From positions 1 through 38,034 of the forward strand of contig NZ_JAODBE010000058.1 in the NCBI RefSeq assembly GCF_025463795.1: 38,034 bases of DNA, read 5' to 3'. The notes beneath the pieces were generated by a model. That model had not been told where the DNA came from, did not search any database, and saw only the letters and a program-made list of their open reading frames with translations. The position numbers and the translations under genes were made by a program. The stretch comes from Amnibacterium sp. Lineage in GTDB: Bacteria; Actinomycetota; Actinomycetes; Actinomycetales; Microbacteriaceae. Below are positions 15,368 through 23,276 of the stretch, piece by piece. Positions within the stretch are counted from its first letter, which is position 1; each line of letters opens with the position of its first letter.

Positions 15368-16357
15368 TCAGGCGTAGACGACAGCCAGGGCGGCCACTGC
15401 GATCAGCGCCCACGCGGAGAGGCCGGCCAGGGCCGTGCGGAGGCCGGTGCCGGCGAGGGCACGGAAGCGGATGCCCGACCCGAGCCCGAACAGGGCCATC
15501 CCGAGCAGCACCGTCTGCAGCACCTGGGCCGCGCCGAGCACGGGCGCCGGGATCGGCAGCAGGCTGCCGAGTGCGACCGCGACGATGAAGCCGACCACGA
15601 ACAGGGGCACGATCGGGGCGGTCACACCGCCCTGGGCGCCCCCGCGCATCCGCAGCACGAGCCCGGTGCCGGCGACGAGCGGCGCGAGCAGCAGCACCCG
15701 CAGCAGCTTCACGACGATCGCGACGGCGAGCGCTGCGGAGCCCCACTCCTGCGCGGTCGCGACGACCTGGCCGACGTCGTGCACGCCTGCGCCGGTCCAG
15801 CGCCCGTAGGCGGGGACGGTCATGCCGGCCGCGGTCGCGACGAGGGGCAGAACGACGATCGCGAGGGTGCCGCAGAGGGTCACGAGCGCCACGGGACGCG
15901 ACTGCTCGCGCGCGTCGCTGCGGGTCACCGCGGCCATCGCCCCGATCGCGGACGCCCCGCAGATCGCGAAGCCGGCCGCGAAGAGGAGCGGCTCGTGGCC
16001 GGGCAGGCGCGCGATCCGCCCGATGACGTAGGTGCCGGCGAAGGCGAACGCGGTGACCCCGATCACGGCGAGGATCGTGAGCCAGCCGAGCCGCAGCAGG
16101 TCGCCGACGACGAGCTGGAGGCCGAGCAGCACCACACCGATCCGCATGCAGCGCTTCGCGGCCGTCGCGAGACCGGACCGCAACGGTCCGTCGAGCACGG
16201 CGACGGCGGGGGGCACCTGCGCCGCGACGACGCCGAGCAGCACGCAGACCGTGAGCAGCGGCACGGCGGGCAGCAGCAGGTGCACGAGTGCGCCCACGCC
16301 GACCGCGGCGAGCGCGAGGGCGAGGCCCGGGGCCTGCACGAGCGCGCGGCTCGTCAC
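15368..16357 (-). CDS. YeiH/UPF0324-family putative sulfate exporter
   Basis: A 329-residue, very hydrophobic protein with about ten membrane helices. VLLGVVAAQVPP, RIGVVLLGLQLVVGDLLRLG, the central GFAICGASAIGAMAAV and GAGVHDVGQVVATAQ segments are hallmarks of the YeiH family (ICGASAIaA and VHEVaqVvaA in other members). The function is predicted, not proven, as export of sulfate or small sulfur/sulfonate compounds. The GTG start overlaps the FAH gene's stop (GTGA), so the two are co-transcribed. Confidence 0.88.
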   Translation of the reverse strand: MTSRALVQAPGLALALAAVGVGALVHLLLPAVPLLTVCVLLGVVAAQVPPAVAVLDGPLRSGLATAAKRCMRIGVVLLGLQLVVGDLLRLGWLTILAVIGVTAFAFAGTYVIGRIARLPGHEPLLFAAGFAICGASAIGAMAAVTRSDAREQSRPVALVTLCGTLAIVVLPLVATAAGMTVPAYGRWTGAGVHDVGQVVATAQEWGSAALAVAIVVKLLRVLLLAPLVAGTGLVLRMRGGAQGGVTAPIVPLFVVGFIVAVALGSLLPIPAPVLGAAQVLQTVLLGMALFGLGSGIRFRALAGTGLRTALAGLSAWALIAVAALAVVYA

Positions 16358-17124
16358 ACCCGGTTGCGAGCGGGGTTCACGAGGCGGCCGATGCCCTGGA
16401 TCTGGATCTCGACCGTCTGTCCGTCGACGAAGCCGCCGAGGCCTGCCGGCGTGCCGGTGAGGATGAGGTCGCCGGGCAGGAGCGTCCAGATGTCGGACAC
16501 GAACTCCACGATCTCGGGGATGCCGTGGATCATGTCGCGCGTGTTGCCGTGGCGGCGCGGCTCCCCGTCGACGAAGGTCTGGATCTCGAGGCCGCGCCGG
16601 TCGATCTCCGTCTCGATGACCGGCCCGATCGGGCAGAACGTGTCGTAGCCCTTCGCGCGGGCCCACTGGCCGTCCGCGAACATCTGGTCGCGAGCGGAGA
16701 CGTCGTTCGCGATCGTGTAGCCGAAGATCACGTCGTCGGCGTCCTCGGCACGGACCCGCTTCGCCACGGCGCCGATCACGATGGCGAGCTCGCCCTCGTG
16801 CACGATCCGCCCCTCGACCGGTGGGATCTGGATCGCGTCGCCCGGGCCGACGATCGCGGTGTTCGGCTTCAGGAAGATGACGGGCCGATCGCTCGAGCCG
16901 GGCGCGAGCTCCTCCTTGTGCTCCGCGTAGTTCATCCCGATGCAGACGATCTTCGATCGAGGGATGACCGGGGCGAGCAGCTTGGCCTCGGCGAGCGGGA
17001 CCCGCTCCCCCGTCGTCTCGAAGCCCTGGTACATCGGGTCGCCGGCGAGGACGACGAGATCCTCGTCGTCCACGATGCCGAACTGCGGGTCGGCGCCGCC
17101 GGAGGTGAACCGCGCGATCTTCAC
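16354..17124 (-). CDS. Fumarylacetoacetate hydrolase (FAH) family protein
   Basis: A 256-residue metal-dependent C-C bond hydrolase or decarboxylase fold. IVCIGMNYAEHKEE is the start of the catalytic domain. VHEGELAIVIG carries the ExE metal ligands, with the third acidic ligand in YTIANDVSARDQ. RAKGYDTFCPIGP and LTGTPAGLGG are further conserved loops. Members act on fumarylpyruvate, acylpyruvates or homoprotocatechuate intermediates; the substrate here cannot be assigned. I chose GTG 17122-17124 because a TAGGCT -10 lies exactly 7 bp upstream, predicting a leaderless transcript. Confidence 0.9.
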   Translation of the reverse strand: MKIARFTSGGADPQFGIVDDEDLVVLAGDPMYQGFETTGERVPLAEAKLLAPVIPRSKIVCIGMNYAEHKEELAPGSSDRPVIFLKPNTAIVGPGDAIQIPPVEGRIVHEGELAIVIGAVAKRVRAEDADDVIFGYTIANDVSARDQMFADGQWARAKGYDTFCPIGPVIETEIDRRGLEIQTFVDGEPRRHGNTRDMIHGIPEIVEFVSDIWTLLPGDLILTGTPAGLGGFVDGQTVEIQIQGIGRLVNPARNRV

Positions 17125-17131
17125 GGCAACG

Positions 17132-17137
17132 AGCCTA
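17132..17137 (-). promoter_or_regulatory. -10 box predicting a leaderless FAH transcript
   Basis: TAGGCT on the - strand is separated by 7 bases from the GTG start at 17124, the spacing typical of actinobacterial leaderless promoters. There is no Shine-Dalgarno sequence before this start. Confidence 0.45.
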
Positions 17138-17200
17138 GAGCGCCGCGGATGGGCGTCCGATCGAGACCTGCGACCTGCCGAACGCGTGCACGGATCCGCT

Positions 17201-17218
17201 GATGAGGGCAGAATCGGC
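17201..17218 (-). repeat. Degenerate half-copy of the palindromic repeat
   Basis: Thirteen bases, GATGAGGGCAGAA, exactly match the reverse complement of the conserved left-arm core of copies B and D and are followed by TCGGC, resembling GTGGC in the full repeat. No good partner arm is found. It ends two bases before the ATG of the glycosylase gene. Confidence 0.4.
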
Positions 17219-17220
17219 GC

Positions 17221-18090
17221 ATGCCCGAGCTGCCCGAGGTGCACGCCCTCGCCGCCGACCTGCGGCAGCGGATGACCGGCCGCACGGTCGGGTCGCTGCT
17301 CGTCACCTCCATCGCGGCGCTGAAGACGTACGACCCGTCCCCGTCCGACCTCGCGGGCGCGCCGGTGGGCGACGTGGAGCGGCACGGGAAGTTCCTCGAT
17401 CTCACGATCGGCGACCTGCACCTCGTCGTGCATCTCGCCAAGCTCGGGTGGATCCGCTGGAGCGACACCCTGCCGCCGCTGACGCGAGGCGCCCGCAAGA
17501 CGACGGCCGCGGCCCGGCTCGCGCTCGAGGACGGCTCCGGCGTCACCATCACCGAGTGGGGCCCGAAGAAGCGGCTCGCGATCTGGATCGTGCACGACCC
17601 GGCGCAGGTGCCCGGGATCGCGACGCTGGGACCGGATCCGCTGGATCCGTCGTTCACGGAGGAGCGGTTCGCGGCGATCCTCGCGGCATCGGGGCGGGCG
17701 CAGATCAAGGGCGTGCTGCGGAACCAGGGCGTGATCGCGGGAATCGGGAACGCGTACTCGGACGAGATCCTGCACGTAGCGAGGATGTCGCCCTTCAAGC
17801 CGGCCGCGATGCCGGCCGACGACGTCGCCCGGCTCTACGTGGCGCTGCGGGAGACCCTTGCCGACGCCGTCGCGCGCTCGGAGGGCCTCGCCGCGGCGGA
17901 GCTGAAGGGCGAGAAGAAGTCGGGGATGCGGGTGCACGGCCGCACCGGTGAGGCGTGCCCCGTGTGCGGCGACGTCGTGCGGCAGGTGCGGTTCGCGGAC
18001 TCGAGCCTGCAGTACTGCGCGACGTGCCAGACCGGCGGCAAGCCGCTGGCCGATCGCGCGCTGAGCCGCCTGGGCATCCCCCTCACCTGA
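17221..18090 (+). CDS. Fpg/Nei family DNA glycosylase (bifunctional AP lyase)
   Basis: A 289-residue base-excision repair enzyme. MPELPEVHALA supplies the catalytic N-terminal Pro and Glu exposed after Met removal. VERHGKFLDL carries the conserved Lys (about 58). The H2TH region includes IKGVLRNQGVIAGIGNAYSDEIL with the DNA-contacting Asn. The C-terminal zinc finger is C-x2-C-x16-C-x2-C (CPVCG ... YCATCQTGGK), with Ala-Thr in place of the usual Pro-Arg. It could be Fpg (8-oxoG) or Nei-like; family trees would be needed to decide, so I give no symbol. Divergent from the FAH gene. Confidence 0.92.
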   Translation: MPELPEVHALAADLRQRMTGRTVGSLLVTSIAALKTYDPSPSDLAGAPVGDVERHGKFLDLTIGDLHLVVHLAKLGWIRWSDTLPPLTRGARKTTAAARLALEDGSGVTITEWGPKKRLAIWIVHDPAQVPGIATLGPDPLDPSFTEERFAAILAASGRAQIKGVLRNQGVIAGIGNAYSDEILHVARMSPFKPAAMPADDVARLYVALRETLADAVARSEGLAAAELKGEKKSGMRVHGRTGEACPVCGDVVRQVRFADSSLQYCATCQTGGKPLADRALSRLGIPLT

Positions 18091-18111
18091 CCTTCCTCAC
18101 CCCTTAGCTAG

Positions 18112-18177
18112 ACGCACACTTGCCACTTTCTGCCCTCATCCGAGCCATTTGAGGTCGGAAAGCGGCAAGTGCGCGCT
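18112..18177. repeat. Palindromic repeat, copy B (upstream of the DUF559 gene)
   Basis: A 66-bp imperfect palindrome. The left arm is ACGCACACTTGCCACTTTCT followed by GCCCTCATCC. The right arm is GAGGTCGGAAAGCGG followed by CAAGTGCGCGC. Orientation is forward, the same as copy A. It lies 20 bp after the glycosylase stop and about 95 bp before the DUF559 start codon. Confidence 0.88.
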
Positions 18178-18270
18178 GTCCGCTCCTCCCCAGGAGCGCA
18201 TCACGGGGATCGGTCACCGCTGAGCGCCCAGGACGGGCCACGGGAGCACGGGACTCGCCATCGTTCCCGC

Positions 18271-19176
18271 ATGCCCCACCCCTTCACTCCCCTGCCCGAA
18301 GATCTCGGCGACCACGCCTTCCGTCTCACCGACGGTCTCGCCGCAGGTCTCACCCCCAAGCAGTTGCTCTCCACCCGGTTCGAGCGTCCCTTCGCCGGCG
18401 TGCGATCGACGGGACGGCCGATGAACGTGGCCGAGCTGGCCTCGGCGTACGCGGCCAAGATGCATCCCAGCGCCTTCTTCAGCCACACGACGGCGGCGAT
18501 CCTTCATGGCATGTGGTTGCCGCTCGCACAGCAGGACGAGCAGGTGCTCCACGTCTCGGTGACGCCGCCTTCGCGAGCACCGCGTGACCGTCGCGTGCGC
18601 GGCCACCATCTGGTGGACCGTCCCGGCCTCGTTCAGGTCCGCGGTGGGATGCGTGTGGCCAGTCCCGTCGAGACCTGGTGCCAGCTGGCCACCCAACTGG
18701 GGTTGCTGGACCTCGTGGTCTCCGGCGAGAGCCTGCTCGCCAAGGGACGGCCGTTCCACTTCCCCCTCCACCGCCTCGTCACGGCGGTCGAAGCCGGCGA
18801 TCGGCCGCGCCAGCAGATGCTCGAGCGTGCCGTGCCGGCGCTGCGGGAAGGTGTCCGCTCCCCCTGGGAGACGGTGCTCCGTCTGCTGCTCGTCGGAGCC
18901 GGCCTTCCGGAACCGGAGATCAACGGGACCATCCGGAACCCGGACGGCGGATTCGTGGCCGAGTGCGATCTCGTCTACCGGTCGGCGCGGATCGTCATCG
19001 AATACGAAGGCGCGCACCACTTCGCCGATGCGAAGGTCGCTCGGAAGGACATCACGCGATACGAGCGGCTGCAGGACCTGGGCTGGCGCGTCATCCGGGT
19101 GACCATCGACGACCTGCGCCTGCATCCGGAGGAAGTCATCGCGCGTGTGCGCAAGGCGCTGGAAACGCGCGCCTGA
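18271..19176 (+). CDS. DUF559 (VSR/restriction endonuclease-like) protein with AbiEi-like N-terminal region
   Basis: A 301-residue protein. The N-terminal half (about 15-90: LTDGLAAGLTPKQLLSTRFERPFAGVR ... AFFSHTTAAILHGMWLP) resembles the AbiEi-like/winged-helix module common in actinobacterial multi-copy proteins. The C-terminal 100 residues match DUF559: SPWET (197-201), ECDLVYRSARIVIEYEGAHH (231-250) with Asp233 and Glu244/Glu246 as possible PD-(D/E)XK-type metal ligands, then YERLQDLGWRVIRVT (264-278). A DNA endonuclease role is inferred from fold only. Codon bias is less extreme than that of its neighbours. It is bracketed by inverted copies of the palindromic repeat, the second starting at the base after its stop. 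I chose ATG 18271; an earlier in-frame ATG (18169) would start inside the repeat. Confidence 0.8.
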   Translation: MPHPFTPLPEDLGDHAFRLTDGLAAGLTPKQLLSTRFERPFAGVRSTGRPMNVAELASAYAAKMHPSAFFSHTTAAILHGMWLPLAQQDEQVLHVSVTPPSRAPRDRRVRGHHLVDRPGLVQVRGGMRVASPVETWCQLATQLGLLDLVVSGESLLAKGRPFHFPLHRLVTAVEAGDRPRQQMLERAVPALREGVRSPWETVLRLLLVGAGLPEPEINGTIRNPDGGFVAECDLVYRSARIVIEYEGAHHFADAKVARKDITRYERLQDLGWRVIRVTIDDLRLHPEEVIARVRKALETRA

Positions 19177-19241
19177 GCGCAGACTTGCCACTTTCTCCGC
19201 TCGAACGGGCTGGATGAGGGAAGAAAGTGGCAAGTGTGCGT
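19177..19241. repeat. Palindromic repeat, copy C (inverted, downstream of the DUF559 gene)
   Basis: A 65-bp palindrome beginning directly after the DUF559 TGA and ending 4 bp before the ilvE stop. Outer arms GCAGACTTGCCACTTTCT and AGAAAGTGGCAAGTGTGCG pair almost perfectly. The centre reads CTCGAAC ... GGATGAGG, the reverse of copies A and B, so the orientation is inverted. It can also serve as a bidirectional terminator between the convergent DUF559 and ilvE genes. Confidence 0.9.
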
Positions 19242-19245
19242 GGGG

Positions 19246-20349
19246 TCAGGCGAGGCGGAGCATCCAGTCGTGGTGGTCCTCGCGGCGGCCGTACTGGATG
19301 CCGGTGAGCTCCTCCCGGAGGCTCATCGTGAGGGCGCCTGCGGGTGCGTCGAGCGAGCCGGCCTGGAAGTCGCGCGCCTTCAGCAGGCCGATCGGTGTGA
19401 TGACGGCCGCGGTGCCGCACGCGAACACCTCGGTGATGTCGCCGGACGAGACGCCCTCGCGCCACTCGTCGATCGAGACCCGCCGCTCCTCGATCGCGTG
19501 GCCGCGCTCCTTGGCCAGCTGGATCACGCTCTCCCGGGTGATGCCCTCGAGGATCGTGCCCGACAGCGCGGGGGTGACCACCCGTCCGTCCGCGTAGACG
19601 AAGAAGACGTTCATGCCGCCGAGCTCCTCGACGTACCGCCGTTCCTCGGCATCCAGGAACACCACCTGCTGGCAGCCCTGCTCGTACGCCTCCGCCTGCG
19701 GCAGCAGGCTGGCGGCGTAGTTGCCACCCGTCTTCGCGGCGCCCATGCCGCCGCGGCCGGCGCGGGTGTAGTCCTGCGACAGCCAGATCGACACCGGACG
19801 CACGCCCCCCGGGAAGTAGGCGCCGGCGGGCGACGCGATCACGTGGAAGTCGACCCCGTGCGCCGACCGCACCCCGAGGAAGGCCTCGCTGGCGATCATG
19901 AACGGCCGCACGTAGAGACTCGTCTCCGGCGCGCTCGGCACCCATTCGGAGTCCGCCTCGACGAGCCGCTTGACCGCCTCCACGAACGCCGACTCCGGCA
20001 GCTGCGGCAGCGCCAGCCGCTCCGCGGAACGCTGCATCCGCCGCGCGTTCGCCTCCGGCCGGAACGCCCAGATGGAGCCGTCCGCGTGCCGGTAGACCTT
20101 CAGCCCCTCGAAGATCTCCTGCGCGTAGTGCAGCACCGCGGCGGCCGGATCGAGCCGCAGCGGTCCGTACGGCACGACGCGGGCGTCGTGCCAGCCCTCC
20201 TCGATCGACCACGAGATCGTCGCCATGTGGTCGGTGAAGTACTTGCCGAAGCCGGGGTCGGCCAGGATCTCCTCCCGCTCCGCGGCGGCCCTCGCCGTGG
20301 CGGACGGCGTGGTCGTGAACGTGAGCGGGAAGGTCGCGGTGTCGGTCAT
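19246..20349 (-). CDS. ilvE: Branched-chain amino acid aminotransferase
   Basis: A 367-residue PLP-dependent class IV aminotransferase catalysing the last step of valine, leucine and isoleucine synthesis and the first step of their catabolism. [12 protein letters not shown] holds the Schiff-base lysine K206. Conserved blocks are [36 protein letters not shown] and [16 protein letters not shown], all typical of bacterial IlvE. The ATG overlaps the leuB stop (ATGA), so it is translated from a leuB-ilvE transcript. Confidence 0.96.
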   Translation of the reverse strand: MTDTATFPLTFTTTPSATARAAAEREEILADPGFGKYFTDHMATISWSIEEGWHDARVVPYGPLRLDPAAAVLHYAQEIFEGLKVYRHADGSIWAFRPEANARRMQRSAERLALPQLPESAFVEAVKRLVEADSEWVPSAPETSLYVRPFMIASEAFLGVRSAHGVDFHVIASPAGAYFPGGVRPVSIWLSQDYTRAGRGGMGAAKTGGNYAASLLPQAEAYEQGCQQVVFLDAEERRYVEELGGMNVFFVYADGRVVTPALSGTILEGITRESVIQLAKERGHAIEERRVSIDEWREGVSSGDITEVFACGTAAVITPIGLLKARDFQAGSLDAPAGALTMSLREELTGIQYGRREDHHDWMLRLA

Positions 20350-21407
20350 GAGGCTCCTTCTCGGGGCACCGCGGCGAGCACCGCGTCCCCGATCTCGCTG
20401 GTCGTGCGGGTGCGCCCGTCCCGCACGCCGAGGTCGGTGAGCACGGCTGCAGCGACGCGGCCGGCCGCGGCGGTGAGGCCCAGGTGGTCGAGCAGCAGCG
20501 ACGCGGACAGGATGGCCGCCGTCGGATCCGCCTGCCCGGTCCCCGCGATGTCGGGCGCGGATCCGTGCACGGGCTCGAACATCGACGGGTAGGCCCCCGA
20601 CGGGTTGAGGTTCGCGGACGCCGCGAGCCCGATGCCGCCGCCGATCGCGGCGGCGAGGTCGGTGAGGATGTCACCGAAGAGGTTGTCGGTCACGATGACG
20701 TCGAAGCGCGCCGGATCGGTGACCAGGAAGATGGTGGCCGCGTCGACGTGGAGGTAGTCGACGACGACGTCGGGGTACTCCTCCCCCACGGCGTCGACGA
20801 TCCGCCGCCAGAGCGCGCCGGAGAACGTGAGCACGTTGGTCTTGTGCACGAGCGTGAGGCGGTTGCGCCGCTCCGCCGCCTTCGCGAACGCATATCGCAC
20901 GACCCGTTCGACGCCGTAGGCCGTGTTCACGCTGACCTCGGTCGCCACCTCGGCCGGCGTCCCCTCGCGCAGTCGGCCGCCGTTGCCGACGTACGGCCCC
21001 TCGGTCCCCTCCCGCACCACGACGAAGTCGACGGCGCCCGGATCCTTCAGCGGGCTCGCGAACCCCGGGTACAGCACGGTGGGGCGGAGGTTCACGTAGT
21101 GGTCCAGCGCGAACCGCAGCTTCAGCAGCAGCCCGCGCTCGATGTTCGCGGCGGCGAGACGCGGATCGCCCGGCCTGCCGCCGACGGCCCCGAGCAGGAT
21201 CGCGTCGTGCAGGGCGATCTCGGCGAGCTCGGCGTCGGGCAGCACGTCGCCGGTCTCGAGGTAGCGGGCCGCCCCGAGGTGGAAGTCGGTGGTCTCGACG
21301 GTCACGGCCGGCCCGACCGCGGCACGCAGCACCTTGAGGGCCTCGGCGACGACCTCGGGGCCGATCCCGTCGCCCCCGATCACGGCCAGGCGGATGGTGC
21401 GGGTCAT
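20346..21407 (-). CDS. leuB: 3-isopropylmalate dehydrogenase
   Basis: A 353-residue NAD-dependent beta-decarboxylating dehydrogenase of leucine synthesis. [22 protein letters not shown] is the N-terminal signature; LRPTVLYPG and [15 protein letters not shown] are substrate-binding segments; [31 protein letters not shown] is the family's metal/NAD pattern, and [12 protein letters not shown] follows. RBS GGGAGG precedes the ATG. First gene of the leuB-ilvE unit. leuA and leuCD are not in the window. Confidence 0.95.
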   Translation of the reverse strand: MTRTIRLAVIGGDGIGPEVVAEALKVLRAAVGPAVTVETTDFHLGAARYLETGDVLPDAELAEIALHDAILLGAVGGRPGDPRLAAANIERGLLLKLRFALDHYVNLRPTVLYPGFASPLKDPGAVDFVVVREGTEGPYVGNGGRLREGTPAEVATEVSVNTAYGVERVVRYAFAKAAERRNRLTLVHKTNVLTFSGALWRRIVDAVGEEYPDVVVDYLHVDAATIFLVTDPARFDVIVTDNLFGDILTDLAAAIGGGIGLAASANLNPSGAYPSMFEPVHGSAPDIAGTGQADPTAAILSASLLLDHLGLTAAAGRVAAAVLTDLGVRDGRTRTTSEIGDAVLAAVPREGAS

Positions 21408-21439
21408 GGCCGTGCCTCCCTCAGCTCAACGGTCCCCTC

Positions 21440-21445
21440 AGGCTA
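21440..21445 (-). promoter_or_regulatory. Candidate -10 box for leuB-ilvE
   Basis: TAGCCT on the - strand, TANNNT type, would start a leader of about 26 nt that includes the GGGAGG ribosome binding site. No leader peptide or attenuator is visible in so short a leader. Confidence 0.3.
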
Positions 21446-21474
21446 GCGAGCCGGAAGGGAACGCGCCGGGCCGG

Positions 21475-21498
21475 GCGGCGGCCCGCGTGGGCCGCCGC
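21475..21498 (-). terminator. Hairpin terminator after the APC permease gene
   Basis: A perfect 10-bp stem (GCGGCGGCCC with GGGCCGCCGC) and a 4-nt loop lie 8 bp past the permease stop and upstream of the leuB promoter. There is no T-tract. Confidence 0.55.
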
Positions 21499-21505
21499 GC
21501 CGGCG

Positions 21506-23113
21506 TCAGACGATGGCCTCGCCCTCGAGCTCCTCGCCCTCGACGTAGGCGCCGCGCGGGATGATGCGCCCGCGGAAGAAGGACGGGTTCTTCGCCCACC
21601 AGATGCCCATGAAGACGAACCCGAGCAGCAGGCCGAGCACGCCGACCACCGCCTCCGCCCCGATCCCGAAGATGGTGACGTTCTTGCCCGCGTCGTCGGT
21701 CAGCCAATCCGGGGCCGCGAACGACTGCAGGCCGTAGATGAAGATCGCGAGCAGCGCGAGGAAGCCGAGCGCGGGGAACAGGCCGCGGAACACGAAGTTC
21801 CGCAGGCTCGAGAACAGCGTCCTCCGGAAGAACCAGACGCAGGCGAGCCCGGTCAGCCCGTAGTAGAAGGCGATCATGAGCCCGAGCGAGCCGATCAGCG
21901 CGTTCAGCAGGTTGAGGCTCACCGCCGTGAAGATCAGGAACAGGGCGGCCGAGACCACCCCCATCCCGATGGTCGACCAGGTCGGCGTGAGGTACTTCGC
22001 GTGCATCCGTGCGAAGTGACTCGGCAAGGCCTTGTGCACCGCCATGGAGAGGCTCGTCCGCGCCGTCGGAAGGATGGTGGTCTGGGTGGATGCGGCCGCG
22101 CTGGTGAGGATCGTCGCCGCGAACAGCACCTGCAGGATGTGGCCGACGACCCCGTTGCCGAACACGGCGGGAGCCATCGCGGAGAACACGTCGCCGGACG
22201 TGGCCGGGTTGCCGAGGCCGATGCCCTTCGCGCCGGTGCCGGCGAACGACACGGTGGCGACGGTCACGAGGGCGTAGGTGGCGAGGAGGAGCAGGGTCGA
22301 GAGCACCGCCGCCCGACCCGGCGTGCTCTTCGGGTTCGAGGTCTCCTCGTTCACGGAGACGGCGCTGTCCCAACCCCAGTAGATGAAGATCGCGGTCAGC
22401 CCCGCGGGGGCGATCACGCTGCCGAAGTCGAGCCCGACCGGGCTGAACCAGTCCCAGGAGAACGGGATGGAGTGCCCGGCCACCCCGTGGCCGGTGCCGA
22501 CGCGGATGAGGGCGATCAGCGTGAAGGCCAGCAGCATGACCAGCTCGAATCCCAGGAGCACGTACTGGATGCGGGCGGAGATCTCGATCCCGCGGTAGCA
22601 GATGTACGTCATGACCGCGATCCAGAGCAGACCGAGGATCGTGGAGTACCAGTAGTTGTTCCCGAGCTCGGCGACGCCGGGCAATCCGAATCCGCCGATG
22701 AACGTGAACGTGTACTGACCGGCGATGTACGCCAGGTTCGACATCACGATCACGTCGGCGATGATGATGCCCCAGCCGCCCATCCACCCCGTAATCGAGC
22801 CGAACGCGCGGGTCGCCCACGAGAAGGTGGTGCCGCAGTCCGGGTCGACGCTGTTCAGCTCCTTGTAGGCCTGCGCGATGAAGTACATCGGGATGAACGC
22901 GAGCAGCACGATGGCCGGCGACTGCTTGCCCGCGAGGAGACCGCCGGCACCGTCGGCGACGATGAAGCCGAGGCTCGCGGCCAGGCTGTAGGCCGGAGCG
23001 GTGGAGGCGACGCCGACGACGACGCTCCCGAGCAGGCCGATCGCGCCGGACTTGAGTCCCTTGCCCTCGAAGTTGGCCCGGTCTGCGGTGTTGCTGATCA
23101 AGGTCTCGGCCAC
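21506..23113 (-). CDS. APC-superfamily amino acid permease
   Basis: A 535-residue transporter with about 12 membrane helices. GLKSGAIGLLGSVVVGVASTAPAYSLAASLG is the helix-1 region characteristic of actinobacterial APC permeases. DCGTTFSWATRAFGSITGWMGGWGI is the next conserved stretch, and FIYWGWDSAVSVNEETSNP the helix-6 substrate/Na-site region. The acidic tail VEGEELEGEAIV is cytoplasmic. The substrate is not predictable. Two starts are possible: GTG 23113 (preceded by GGAAGG, adopted) and tandem GTGs at 23158/23155, which add 14-15 basic residues but lack a ribosome binding site. Confidence 0.88.
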   Translation of the reverse strand: MAETLISNTADRANFEGKGLKSGAIGLLGSVVVGVASTAPAYSLAASLGFIVADGAGGLLAGKQSPAIVLLAFIPMYFIAQAYKELNSVDPDCGTTFSWATRAFGSITGWMGGWGIIIADVIVMSNLAYIAGQYTFTFIGGFGLPGVAELGNNYWYSTILGLLWIAVMTYICYRGIEISARIQYVLLGFELVMLLAFTLIALIRVGTGHGVAGHSIPFSWDWFSPVGLDFGSVIAPAGLTAIFIYWGWDSAVSVNEETSNPKSTPGRAAVLSTLLLLATYALVTVATVSFAGTGAKGIGLGNPATSGDVFSAMAPAVFGNGVVGHILQVLFAATILTSAAASTQTTILPTARTSLSMAVHKALPSHFARMHAKYLTPTWSTIGMGVVSAALFLIFTAVSLNLLNALIGSLGLMIAFYYGLTGLACVWFFRRTLFSSLRNFVFRGLFPALGFLALLAIFIYGLQSFAAPDWLTDDAGKNVTIFGIGAEAVVGVLGLLLGFVFMGIWWAKNPSFFRGRIIPRGAYVEGEELEGEAIV

Positions 23114-23276
23114 GCTGCGCCTTCCACTCGAGGAGCGGCGGACGGCGATGTCCACCACTTGATCGCGTCACCGTACCGAACACGTGTTGCGTACGGATTA
23201 CGCGGTCGTGAGCGAGATCCTAGGGCCGTTCCGTCGGTCGAGGCCACATCCGACGACGAGATCCGCCGTCGAGGGG

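Noticed and set aside
18169-18270. Upstream in-frame start for the DUF559 gene
   Set aside because: That frame begins inside palindrome copy B and the extra 34 residues have no family resemblance. ATG 18271 begins the recognisable protein.
21408-21505. Leucine attenuator or T-box ahead of leuB
   Set aside because: No leader ORF with leucine codons and no T-box sequence. The hairpin present (21475-21498) is upstream of the candidate promoter and fits termination of the permease gene.
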